From JBBIRW01 sp037441565 (lineage in GTDB: Bacteria; Desulfobacterota; JBBIRW01): a stretch of DNA of 27,584 bases. Below are positions 1 through 6,858 of this stretch, one piece after another. The notes under the pieces were generated by a model. The model ran no database searches. It saw only the letters and a program-made list of their open reading frames with translations, and had not been told where the DNA came from. Location of the stretch: the NCBI GenBank assembly GCA_037441565.1, contig JBBIRW010000010.1, positions 1-27,584 on the forward strand, given 5' to 3'. Made by a program: the position numbers and the translations under genes. Each line of letters begins with the position of its first letter. The first letter of the stretch is position 1.

Positions 1-1
1 G

Positions 2-1027
2 ATAAGGAGATCACTTGAGACAGAAGACAGAAGGATTGCTGAAAGGATCTATGCCAAGGTAGTTACAGAGATAGTTGAAGGGAGATACTTTGAGAGGATC
101 CCCGGGGAGATGATAACTTTTAGTGAAATGATGGAGAGGTACATAGAGGAGATCACACCAAAGAAGGTGTGCCCTGAAAAGGAGATACTTAGGGTAAATA
201 GGCATCTTATCCCATTCTTTGGAAGCTACTTTCTTTCCCAAATAACACCAAAACTGATCAATGCTTACAAGCAGAAGAGGTATTCTCAAGGGGTAAAGCC
301 AGATACGATAAACAGGGAGTTATCAATCATGAGGCATGCCTTTACAGTTGCTGTAAAGGAGTGGGAGTGGCTTAAGGAAAGCCCATTTAAGAAGGTATCT
401 GAGGAGAAGGGGAAGGTAAAGAGGGAAAGGTGGCTTAGCTTCGAGGAGGAAGAAAGGCTCCTTTCCTCCTCTCCAGACTGGTTAAGGGACTTTATCACCT
501 TTGCAGCATGGACGGGGATGAGGCTCGGCAATATCATCTCCCTTAAGTGGGATCAGGTGGATATGCATAAAAGGCTCATATATATCGGTGGGACAGGTCA
601 GAGGAGGACAAAGAACAGAGAGCCCGTTGTTATTCCCATGAATCAGAAGGTATTTGAACTGCTTAAAAGAAGGGCAAGGGTAAGGAGGATCGATACTGAT
701 CTTGTTTTTACCTCTCCAACGGGAAGACCACTTGAGCCATCCAATTTGAGGAGATCATTCAGGGAGGTATTGAGGAAGGCAGGGATAAAGGATTTGAGGA
801 TCCATGACCTCAGGCATACCTATGGAACAAGGCTCGCCCAGGCAGGTGTAGATCTTTTCACCATCTCAAGGCTCCTTGGCCACAAGGATATAAGAACCAC
901 CCAGAGATATGCCCACCACTCTACCTTATCATTAAGGCTTGCTATTGAGAGGTTTGAGAGGGAGTTTGGCACAAATTTGACACAGTTTGGTGATAAGGCA
1001 CTGGATGGGCAGGAAGTATATCCATAA
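2..1027 (+). CDS. Tyrosine recombinase / phage-type integrase, 5' truncated by window edge
   Basis: Site-specific DNA integrase of the tyrosine recombinase family. The frame is open from base 2 with no stop, and those codons read like an integrase N-terminus, so the gene starts outside the window; the ATG at 110 is internal. Numbered from that ATG, residues 3-90 form the SAM-like core-binding domain and 107-290 the catalytic domain. All catalytic residues are visible: R138 (TGMRLGN), K168, H232 and R235 (HDLRHTYG), H258 (LLGHKD) and the nucleophile Y267 (TTQRYAHH). The protein is therefore predicted active. It ends 28 bp from the 3' end of tRNA-Thr, which suggests it integrated an element into that tRNA; the element would lie to the left. 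A chromosomal XerC/D role is less likely because of the tRNA-adjacent position and the integrase-like N-terminus. Confidence 0.93.
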   Translation: MRRSLETEDRRIAERIYAKVVTEIVEGRYFERIPGEMITFSEMMERYIEEITPKKVCPEKEILRVNRHLIPFFGSYFLSQITPKLINAYKQKRYSQGVKPDTINRELSIMRHAFTVAVKEWEWLKESPFKKVSEEKGKVKRERWLSFEEEERLLSSSPDWLRDFITFAAWTGMRLGNIISLKWDQVDMHKRLIYIGGTGQRRTKNREPVVIPMNQKVFELLKRRARVRRIDTDLVFTSPTGRPLEPSNLRRSFREVLRKAGIKDLRIHDLRHTYGTRLAQAGVDLFTISRLLGHKDIRTTQRYAHHSTLSLRLAIERFEREFGTNLTQFGDKALDGQEVYP

Positions 1028-1054
1028 TATATTGAAATTATTAGGATTTTCCAA

Positions 1055-1126
1055 AGCCGGGGATGGGATTTGAACCCACAACCTGTGCATTACGAATGCA
1101 CTGCTCTGCCGTTGAGCTACCCCGGC
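1055..1126 (-). tRNA. tRNA-Thr (anticodon CGT)
   Basis: Reverse strand folds as a complete cloverleaf. The acceptor stem GCCGGGG/CCCCGGC is perfect. The D arm is GCTC...GAGC. The anticodon stem GTGCA/TGCAC encloses loop TTCGTAA, giving anticodon CGT (reads ACG, Thr). The T arm is GTGGG-TTCAAAT-CCCAT. Base 1055 gives a U discriminator; CCA is not encoded. The 3' end faces the integrase gene, as expected for a tRNA used as an attachment site. Confidence 0.95.
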
Positions 1127-1134
1127 TTAATATT

Positions 1135-1163
1135 CTTTTATCACCGCGACCTGGTAAGGTCAA
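1135..1163 (-). promoter_or_regulatory. Candidate sigma-70 promoter for tRNA-Thr
   Basis: On the minus strand, -35 TTGACC (1158-1163), a 17-bp spacer, and -10 TAAAAG (1135-1140) preceded by TGA, an extended -10. The expected start is near 1128, just ahead of the tRNA 5' end at 1126. Placement and spacing are good; the -10 hexamer is only 4/6. Confidence 0.6.
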
Positions 1164-1247
1164 TAATGATGTAGGATACAGGCCAGATTTCATGAGTAAG
1201 GGATAAAAACGGTGATACTTACAATAAGGGTGGGAAGGGAAAAGGTA

Positions 1248-1275
1248 TTGATTTTTTTGAATAGGAAAATAAAAT
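1248..1275 (+). promoter_or_regulatory. Candidate promoter for the 56-residue zinc-ribbon gene
   Basis: TTGATT (1248-1253), 16-bp spacer, TAAAAT (1270-1275; 5/6 match). It lies about 50 bp ahead of the ATG at 1323 in AT-rich DNA. Prediction by consensus only. Confidence 0.45.
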
Positions 1276-1322
1276 GATAAATTTGTATGTCTTAAAATTT
1301 ATTTCAAGAAGGGGGTTTGCAA

Positions 1323-1493
1323 ATGGCTGCAGAGAAGCAGAACAAGATGGGGCACGCAAAGGTCACACAGAAGAAGCCGAACTGTCCAAAATGTAGCAAA
1401 GAACTTAATGCGGTCAAGTATTATTCCTCATCAGGCAAGAGTCAGGGGATGTGGTGGCAGTGCTCCTGCGGATTTTCCGCGAAAATTACCTGA
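1323..1493 (+). CDS. Small zinc-ribbon protein, 56 residues
   Basis: ATG at 1323 follows a good ribosome-binding site (AAGAAGGGGG at about 1306-1315), and the frame runs 56 codons to TGA at 1491. The N-terminal third is Lys/Gln-rich (MAAEKQNKMGHAKVTQKKP). It is followed by CPKC (residues 21-24) and, about 20 residues on, CSC (47-49) ahead of a GFSAKIT end: a rubredoxin/zinc-ribbon-like CxxC...CxC metal site. The section between contains KYYSSSGKSQGMWWQ. Function is unknown; such small ribbons are often nucleic-acid or protein binding. It stands alone between tRNA-Thr and the convergent thiC gene. The start, RBS, upstream promoter-like hexamers and cysteine pattern together argue that it is real. 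Confidence 0.75.
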   Translation: MAAEKQNKMGHAKVTQKKPNCPKCSKELNAVKYYSSSGKSQGMWWQCSCGFSAKIT

Positions 1494-1512
1494 TTTCCCT
1501 TCAAGGTAAGAA

Positions 1513-1547
1513 GGGTGAGGGTTTCCTTTATACAGGGGCCTTCACCC
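1513..1547. terminator. Candidate bidirectional terminator between zinc-ribbon gene and thiC
   Basis: Arms GGGTGAGGG (1513-1521) and CCTTCACCC (1539-1547) pair over nine positions with one mismatch. The hairpin lies between two convergent stop codons. On the minus strand it is followed by a short pyrimidine-rich stretch (TTCTT); on the plus strand there is no T-run, so efficiency is uncertain. Confidence 0.45.
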
Positions 1548-1557
1548 GCCAATCCAT

Positions 1558-2844
1558 TTATTTTCCAGAGCCAATATCTTTCTGAGCCTTTATGGCACAG
1601 AGATCCGCACACATGGTGCAGACCTCATCATCAGTAGGTCTGCAGCTTTCCCTCAGTCTCCTTGCCTTTCCTGGATCGATTGCCACCCTGAACTGCCCCT
1701 CCCAATCAAGCCTTTTCCTGTACCTTGCCATCTGATCGTCCCTCCTGATTACATGCATTCTCCTCTTTACAAGGTCAGCTGCATGACCAGCTATCTTCGA
1801 TGCCATTACCCCTTCCCATACATCCTGGAGATCAGGAAGCCTTAAATGTTCTGATGGGGTCACATAGCAGAGAAGGTCAGCCCCTGCTGCAGCAGCGATG
1901 GCACCACCGATAGCACCCACAATATGATCATATCCCGGCGCAATATCTGTCACAAGGGGACCAAGGACATAGAAGGGTGCCCCGTGGCAGATCCTTTTTT
2001 CAAGCTTCACATTTGCCTCAATTTGATCCATTGGCACGTGACCTGGACCCTCTATCATTACCTGAACACCCTTTTCCCATGCCCTTTCTGCAAGTTCGCC
2101 AAGTGTCAAAAGTTCCTGTATCTGAGCCCTATCAGTTGCATCGGATATGCATCCCGGTCTTAAACCATCACCGAGACTAAGGACAACATCATACTTAAAT
2201 GCTATATCAAGGAGGGTGTCATAGTATTCAAAGAGAGGGTTTTCCTTCCCTCTTTTTTCCATCCATCTCGCAAGTATGGAACCACCCCTGCTCACTATAT
2301 CAAGGATTCTTCCTTCCTTTCTGAGTCTTCTCAGCCCCTCACTTGTGAGACCGCAGTGGATGGTCATGAAATCAACTCCATCCCCAGCATGTTTTTCAAT
2401 AACACGGAATATATCTTCGATTTCTATTTCCTCAATTTTTCTGTTTTTCCTTGTATACTCAACAGCAACCTGATAAATAGGAACTGTTCCAACAGGGACG
2501 CTGGATTCTTTTAATATCAACTGTCTCACCTCATCGAGATCACCACCTGTGCTTAAATCCATAACAGTATCCGCACCTGCAGTGATTGCTGCCCTGAGTT
2601 TTCTCAGTTCTCCATCGGTATCGACAAGGTCAGATGAAGTTCCAATGTTTGCATTTACCTTTGTAAATAGACCCTCACCAACACCAACAGGCTCAATATT
2701 TGTATGTCTGTTATTCTTCAGTATAACAATCGTTCCCTTTGCAACTCCTTCCCTTATGAATTCCGGATCAACTGATTCCTTCAGTGCAACCTTCTTCATC
2801 TCTTCTGTTATTATCCCCTTTTTTGCCATCAAAATTTGTGTCAT
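1558..2844 (-). CDS. thiC: Phosphomethylpyrimidine synthase ThiC
   Basis: Radical-SAM enzyme that rearranges aminoimidazole ribotide into hydroxymethylpyrimidine phosphate, the pyrimidine half of thiamine. At 428 residues it is the short form without the N-terminal extension of proteobacterial/plant ThiC. Visible family blocks are NANIGTSSD, TAGADTVMDLSTGGD, DFMTIHCG, LSLGDGLRPGC, MIEGPGHVPMDQI, GPLVTDIAPGYDHI and FCYVTPSEHL-like LCYVTPSEHL. The C-terminal cluster motif is CTMCADLC (C409, C412, C416), spaced CX2CX3C rather than the CX2CX4C of E. coli-type ThiC. Last gene of the thi operon: ATG at 2844 lies one base after the stop of the preceding gene. BzaF (5-hydroxybenzimidazole synthase) is a close paralogue, but the TPP riboswitch and thi4 upstream favour ThiC. 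Confidence 0.93.
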   Translation of the reverse strand: MTQILMAKKGIITEEMKKVALKESVDPEFIREGVAKGTIVILKNNRHTNIEPVGVGEGLFTKVNANIGTSSDLVDTDGELRKLRAAITAGADTVMDLSTGGDLDEVRQLILKESSVPVGTVPIYQVAVEYTRKNRKIEEIEIEDIFRVIEKHAGDGVDFMTIHCGLTSEGLRRLRKEGRILDIVSRGGSILARWMEKRGKENPLFEYYDTLLDIAFKYDVVLSLGDGLRPGCISDATDRAQIQELLTLGELAERAWEKGVQVMIEGPGHVPMDQIEANVKLEKRICHGAPFYVLGPLVTDIAPGYDHIVGAIGGAIAAAAGADLLCYVTPSEHLRLPDLQDVWEGVMASKIAGHAADLVKRRMHVIRRDDQMARYRKRLDWEGQFRVAIDPGKARRLRESCRPTDDEVCTMCADLCAIKAQKDIGSGK

Positions 2845-2845
2845 T

Positions 2846-3697
2846 TTAATGTTTACCCCATATTTCTTTAATTTTTTTCAGAAATAATTCATGTTTTTCG
2901 CAGAATTCCCTCTCACCATCTTTAATCTGTGCCCTTATTACTTCCTCCTGCCAGTGGGCATTGAAGAGTCTGCAATCGGGATCATGGCAAAATGGATCAC
3001 CAGTCAGGTGATAGAGGATTGCCTGCATTACATAACCCTTCATAACCTCTGTCATTCTCCTATCATTATAGGTTAATATTCTGTCCCCGAGTGCCTTTTT
3101 TGCCTCTTCAATAAGATAACTCCCTCCACCAAGCATCTGAAGCTGTCCCTTCAGAAGATAAAACTCCCTTGGCTTTGCAGGGGCTTCAATAATGCCTGTT
3201 GTTGATATGAGATTGGGAAAGCCATATATTGAAACCCTTGCATGGTATCTCTTGTTTGCATCGTCAAAAGAACCAAATAACTGATTGGTAAAGATTATAT
3301 GGCAGAACCTGAGGCTTCTCTCGTATTGAGGTATGAGGTCTCTGAAAAGGCACTGCATATGTTCTCCATCATAAAGCATTCCTGTCGCAGATGAAGAATT
3401 ACATGAAAGTCTCTTTTTTTCGTAGAGGACTTCACCTGGAAGGACATTGCGCTCCCTTATCCTCTGATTGACATTTGTAACCCTTATTTCCGCAAATGAT
3501 GATGCAAGCCATTCAATCTGATGGAGTTTTTCAGTATCTTCACAAGAAGTTAATCTACAGGAAATAAAGCTATCACGCAGTTCAACGATAATGCCTGTTT
3601 TTGATATTAGATATGCTTTCAGCTCATCGTAATCTATGCTGTCCTTTCCTTCGCCCCTGTAAATTATTATCCTTAAATTTTCCTTTTCTTCTCCCAT
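2846..3697 (-). CDS. DUF6775-like putative metalloprotein between thi4 and thiC
   Basis: 283-residue soluble protein of no established function. I recognise similarity to the family annotated as DUF6775 'putative metallopeptidase', from memory. The central block RYHARVSIYGFPN followed by STTGIIEAPAKP (about 150-176) is typical. The C-terminal block resembles the archaemetzincin zinc region: H230, then TGDPFC (C237), C242, LFNAHWQ (H248) and FCEKH (C266, H269). The HExxH catalytic signature is not present; the corresponding stretch reads QAILYH. It may therefore bind metal without being a protease. Its ATG lies three bases after the thi4 stop, and its stop one base before thiC, so it is translated in a TPP-riboswitch-controlled operon. 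A role in thiamine synthesis, perhaps sulfur/metal delivery or precursor processing, is inference. Confidence 0.8.
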   Translation of the reverse strand: MGEEKENLRIIIYRGEGKDSIDYDELKAYLISKTGIIVELRDSFISCRLTSCEDTEKLHQIEWLASSFAEIRVTNVNQRIRERNVLPGEVLYEKKRLSCNSSSATGMLYDGEHMQCLFRDLIPQYERSLRFCHIIFTNQLFGSFDDANKRYHARVSIYGFPNLISTTGIIEAPAKPREFYLLKGQLQMLGGGSYLIEEAKKALGDRILTYNDRRMTEVMKGYVMQAILYHLTGDPFCHDPDCRLFNAHWQEEVIRAQIKDGEREFCEKHELFLKKIKEIWGKH

Positions 3698-3700
3698 ACC

Positions 3701-4492
3701 TTACTGTTTCTTTAGGCTCTCCCTTATGAGCTGTGCACATTTCCTTCCCGAAAGCAGCATCGCTCCGAATGTAGGCCCCATCCTTGGAAGTCCATATGTT
3801 TCACTTACAGACATACCTGTTACAAAGAGTCCAGGAAATGCCTCACCCGTATGTTCAACAACAAGATCCTCTGACATTTCAACCCACATTGCACCCATAC
3901 CTACAGTCTTGAAGAGGCCTCTCTCCTCAAGCTTTTTTATAAGACATGCATCATGACCTGATGCATCAACAACAACCTTTGATTCAAGGGCTATGGGATC
4001 AACACAGGTTATCTCCCTTGGTAGTGCTTCAACAGGTGTCCAGTTAACAACAACGCCACAGACCCTGTTTTCCCTTAATACGAGATCAGTGAATACCGTC
4101 ATGTTCGCAAATTTTACGCCCGCATCACAGGCAGCAGCGATGAGCTTTGAGCATGCATGAGGACCATCAGCAACATACAGTCCATCGTATACCTCCTCAT
4201 AGGGAACACCTATCTCATCCAGTATCTCCTGTGATGGTGCCCGAAGTGTAACTTTATTCATAAGGTAACCGCCGATCCAGAAGCCACCACCAAGATAGTT
4301 ATTCCTCTCGATAATGAGGATCTTGTACCCTTCTCTTGAAAGCTCCCTTCCCACCATGAGACCTGCAGGCCCAGCACCAACAATTATGCAGTCTGACTCC
4401 ACATACTCCTCAAACTGTCTTGAAAACCGGTTCACTATAGCCCTTGTTATCTCCCTTTCCGGAACTTTACTGAAGATTGGTTTCCTTTCCAT
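3701..4492 (-). CDS. thi4: THI4-family thiazole synthase (ADP-thiazole)
   Basis: Makes the adenylated thiazole precursor of thiamine from NAD and glycine. The 263 residues match the archaeal/bacterial length. The Rossmann motif DCIIVGAGPAGL (34-45) binds NAD; YLGGGFWIGGYLMN (66-79), the APSQEILDEIGVPYE region and the C-terminal GLFVTGMSVS...GPTFGAMLLSG are family hallmarks. In yeast and plant THI4 a Cys before M/V-D-P donates sulfur and is consumed; in characterised methanogen enzymes the equivalent residue is His and free sulfide is used. Here it reads ITCVDP with C163. First gene of the operon: start ATG follows a strong AAGGAGG site immediately downstream of the riboswitch terminator. Confidence 0.93.
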   Translation of the reverse strand: MERKPIFSKVPEREITRAIVNRFSRQFEEYVESDCIIVGAGPAGLMVGRELSREGYKILIIERNNYLGGGFWIGGYLMNKVTLRAPSQEILDEIGVPYEEVYDGLYVADGPHACSKLIAAACDAGVKFANMTVFTDLVLRENRVCGVVVNWTPVEALPREITCVDPIALESKVVVDASGHDACLIKKLEERGLFKTVGMGAMWVEMSEDLVVEHTGEAFPGLFVTGMSVSETYGLPRMGPTFGAMLLSGRKCAQLIRESLKKQ

Positions 4493-4510
4493 ATATTTCC
4501 TCCTTCCCTA

Positions 4511-4546
4511 TAAAATTTAAAAGCCGCATCGAAACGGGATGCGGCT
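4511..4546 (-). terminator. Intrinsic terminator of the TPP-riboswitch expression platform
   Basis: On the minus strand a perfect 9-bp stem AGCCGCATC/GATGCGGCT (4538-4546 and 4522-4530) with a 7-base loop is followed by a U-rich run (TTTTAAATTTTA). It lies between the riboswitch aptamer and the thi4 RBS. The sequence GCGGCAAAAA at the 3' end of aptamer helix P1 can pair with TTTTT-A-GCCGC on the 5' arm, giving a plausible antiterminator that TPP binding would disrupt. Confidence 0.88.
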
Positions 4547-4574
4547 AAAAATATAGTTTTTCATTTTATTTTTT

Positions 4575-4685
4575 GCCGCTTCCCTACGCTGGTATTACCC
4601 AGATCAGGTTCAAGGGGTTGTCATTTCCTGGCCATATGGCCGAAATGACTCTCAGCCCGGTGTTCCTTTTGGGCACCCCCAGCGT
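4575..4685 (-). ncRNA. TPP riboswitch (THI element)
   Basis: The minus strand carries the conserved THI-box elements in order: GGGGGTGCCC, GGCTGAGAG, an extended P3 arm (GTCATTTC paired with GAAATGAC and capped by GGCCATATGGCC), then CCCTTGAACCTGATCTGGG and TAATACCAGCGTAGGGAAGC. P1 pairs ACGCT with AGCGG. TPP binding should turn off the downstream thi4-DUF6775-thiC operon by termination. Confidence 0.98.
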
Positions 4686-4692
4686 TAATGAA

Positions 4693-4721
4693 AATTTATC
4701 AGATCGGATTGCTAAAGTCAA
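4693..4721 (-). promoter_or_regulatory. Candidate sigma-70 promoter of the thiamine operon
   Basis: Minus strand TTGACT (4716-4721), 17-bp spacer, TAAATT (4693-4698). The expected start is about 4686, directly at the 5' edge of the riboswitch. The promoter lies just after the mlaC stop codon, so the thi operon need not depend on read-through from mlaC. Confidence 0.65.
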
Positions 4722-4727
4722 TCATAC

Positions 4728-5318
4728 CTATTCTTCCTCCTCTATCTTCGTTTTCATCTTCTGGACAAGCTCTTTGTATGATGATTTTTTTATTATGTTA
4801 TTGAATCGAGTTCTGTATAGCTTAACCAACCCTACATTTTCAAATACAACATCATAAACAAGCCATCTCCCTTTAATTTTATGCAGGCGATAGGTTACCT
4901 TTGCATCCTCCTTCTCCATCTTAATCATTGTAATAACCGTTGCCTTATGGCCCTGCATCTCTTCCCCTACATACCTTATTTCCTTATCAGCAAATCTATC
5001 AAGTTTTTTAAGATAAGATCTTTCCAGGAGTTCTGAAAAAAGGGTTACAAATTCATCCTGTTCCTTTTTTGTTCTCTCATTCCAGTGAGGTCCAAGTGAT
5101 AGTTTAGCTGCCTCTCTGAAGTCAAATCTTTCATATATAATCCTTTTTAACGCCTCCTCCATATGTTTTCGGGTTGAGGGGTCTTTATATTCCTTTGAGT
5201 TAAGTATCTTCATTACTTTTGTTACAGTCTCTTTCAGTTGATCCAGAGGCTCACCCGCAAAGGATTGTGGAGAGAGAAGGACTAAAAACGCTATAATAAA
5301 TATCAATATCCTTTTCAT
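4728..5318 (-). CDS. mlaC: MlaC/Ttg2D-family periplasmic phospholipid-binding protein
   Basis: Predicted periplasmic carrier that shuttles phospholipid between the outer membrane and the MlaFED inner-membrane complex. From ATG 5318 it has 196 residues. A signal peptide (MKRILIFIIAFLVLLSPQSFA, probable cleavage SFA|GEP) precedes the Ttg2 fold, with family features RIIYERFDFREAAKLSLGPHW, EQDEFVTLFSELLERSYL and WLVYDVVFENVGLVKLYRTRFNNII. I chose 5318 because AAGGAGGT lies seven bases ahead of it; an in-frame TTG at 5336 overlaps that site and is unlikely. It follows the tolC-like gene by 47 bp on the same strand; its presumed partners mlaEFD are on the opposite strand beyond alr. Confidence 0.88.
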   Translation of the reverse strand: MKRILIFIIAFLVLLSPQSFAGEPLDQLKETVTKVMKILNSKEYKDPSTRKHMEEALKRIIYERFDFREAAKLSLGPHWNERTKKEQDEFVTLFSELLERSYLKKLDRFADKEIRYVGEEMQGHKATVITMIKMEKEDAKVTYRLHKIKGRWLVYDVVFENVGLVKLYRTRFNNIIKKSSYKELVQKMKTKIEEEE

Positions 5319-5365
5319 TGCATATACCTCCTTCAACCTTAAGACAGTTTCTCAAAGGACGATAT

Positions 5366-6739
5366 TCAATATTCTATAGCTGCCACCTCCTCACCTGTTG
5401 CCTTACTAAGTTCTGCAACTGCCATATTATAATGATAAATAGCCTCAAAATAATCCCTCTTCTGCTTGGCATAAGCGGCAAGCCCCTCGAGCACATCCCT
5501 TGCTTCTCCAATACCCATATCGTAGCTCAGAAGGGCACTGACCATCCAGCTCCTTGCGTTCTTTATACCCTCTTCAGCGATGCCTATTTTATCCCTGTTT
5601 TCAACAACCTCAAGGTAAGCCTTTTTTACCTGCAGTGGTATTCCTATATCAGCAAAATCCTTTTTTCTCAATATCTGTTCGTATTCCGCACGCGCACTCT
5701 CAACCTTAGCCTTTACGGTTCCGAAATCAAAAGTCCATCTTAACCCTATCGCAGGTCCTGCATGGAAGTATCTGAATGGATCATCGTAGAAAGGGTTATC
5801 CTGATACGTCCTGTTAGGTGCATAGGCACCAGCAACCCTTACTGCAATGAAGAGATCGGGAAGTTTCTCTGCTTCTGCCATTTCAAGAAGGGCTTTTTTT
5901 GCTATGAGACCTGCTGCTATCTGTTTGAATTCAGCCCTATTCATCCTTGCCTTTGCAATATAGGCCTCAAGGTCAAGGAGAACAACCTTTTCAGGCTCAA
6001 GCCTCTCTTTCCTTATTTTAATATCCTCATCCTGTGAAAGACCCATTACCATCTTCAGTGCAGACTTTGCCAGCTCAGTGCCTTTCTTTGCCTCCTCTTC
6101 ATATTTTTGAAGCTCAGCGGATGCCACATTTAATTTGAAGATATCAAGCTCAGTGACTGTTCCTGTTTCCTTTTCAAAAAGTTTTGTTGCAATCTTCTTT
6201 GCCTCATCAACCTCCTTTTTCACTTCCCTTACAAGGTCGAGGAGCTCAACTGCAAGTAAATAACCATAAAAGTATTCTTTGACTTTCAATATTATCTCGG
6301 ACCTCTTTGCCTCAACTCCACCCTGTTCAACCTCAACTCCATGATATGCAGCCCTTTTTGCTGATGTGATCTTTCCAAAGGTATATACAGGTTGTATTGC
6401 AAGCATTTCTCCTGCAATAAACATATTAAGGTGCCTGTAAGGCTCTGTACTGTCTTCACTGTCAGGTGAATATACTGCATCACCCCTCGCCCTTGGAACA
6501 ACACCTGTATATGTAAGCAGATCAACCTTTGGTTTTGATGCAGCCTCTGCCTGAATCACCCTGCTTTTTGCTATCCTTATTCCTAGCTCCGCCTCCCTTA
6601 TCTCAGGATTATCTGAGAGTGCCTTTTTTATACAATCAGATAGATCAAGTCCATCTGTTTCTGCATGGCATACTGAGATGCATAAAAGATTTAATATAAT
6701 CAGTAGTGAGGCAAGCAAGAGATAGCTTTTTGTTTGCAT
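5366..6739 (-). CDS. TolC-family outer-membrane channel protein
   Basis: Outer-membrane factor of the TolC/OEP family, forming trimeric export ducts through the periplasm. From ATG 6739 it has 457 residues; AGGAGG lies at good spacing, whereas the upstream in-frame ATG at 6766 has no such site. The signal peptide ends near LLCISVCHA|ET. Two OEP-like repeats follow: an opening 'LSDCIKKALSDNPEIREAELGI' helix, long Ala/Lys/Glu-rich coiled-coil segments, and a second repeat that contains the AGPAIGLRWTFDFG strand and ends with YNMAVAELSKATGEE, typical of the family C-terminus. It is probably cotranscribed with the downstream mlaC-like gene, so it may serve lipid transport rather than drug efflux; no RND pump or adaptor is in the window. 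Confidence 0.9.
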   Translation of the reverse strand: MQTKSYLLLASLLIILNLLCISVCHAETDGLDLSDCIKKALSDNPEIREAELGIRIAKSRVIQAEAASKPKVDLLTYTGVVPRARGDAVYSPDSEDSTEPYRHLNMFIAGEMLAIQPVYTFGKITSAKRAAYHGVEVEQGGVEAKRSEIILKVKEYFYGYLLAVELLDLVREVKKEVDEAKKIATKLFEKETGTVTELDIFKLNVASAELQKYEEEAKKGTELAKSALKMVMGLSQDEDIKIRKERLEPEKVVLLDLEAYIAKARMNRAEFKQIAAGLIAKKALLEMAEAEKLPDLFIAVRVAGAYAPNRTYQDNPFYDDPFRYFHAGPAIGLRWTFDFGTVKAKVESARAEYEQILRKKDFADIGIPLQVKKAYLEVVENRDKIGIAEEGIKNARSWMVSALLSYDMGIGEARDVLEGLAAYAKQKRDYFEAIYHYNMAVAELSKATGEEVAAIEY

Positions 6740-6858
6740 AATGAACCTCCTCACAATCGTTTTCATACAGTTTGAAGTTAATTAATATATTATAATAAGT
6801 CAATTTTAATCCTTTACATTTTATAGATGGGGTGCAAAAATTAAAAATCGATTTTATC

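Noticed and set aside
11..289. 92-residue minus-strand frame opposite the integrase
   Set aside because: Shadow of a well-supported recombinase frame; no RBS or recognisable domain.
2549..2887. 112-residue plus-strand frame across thiC start
   Set aside because: Lies opposite a clear ThiC; composition (Ser/Phe/Pro-rich) is that of an antisense shadow.
5318..5336. Upstream TTG start for mlaC
   Set aside because: Overlaps the AAGGAGGT site that serves ATG 5318, so it would have no RBS of its own.
5318..5743. 141-residue plus-strand frame over mlaC/tolC
   Set aside because: Opposite the tolC-like coding sequence, with no homology seen and no RBS.
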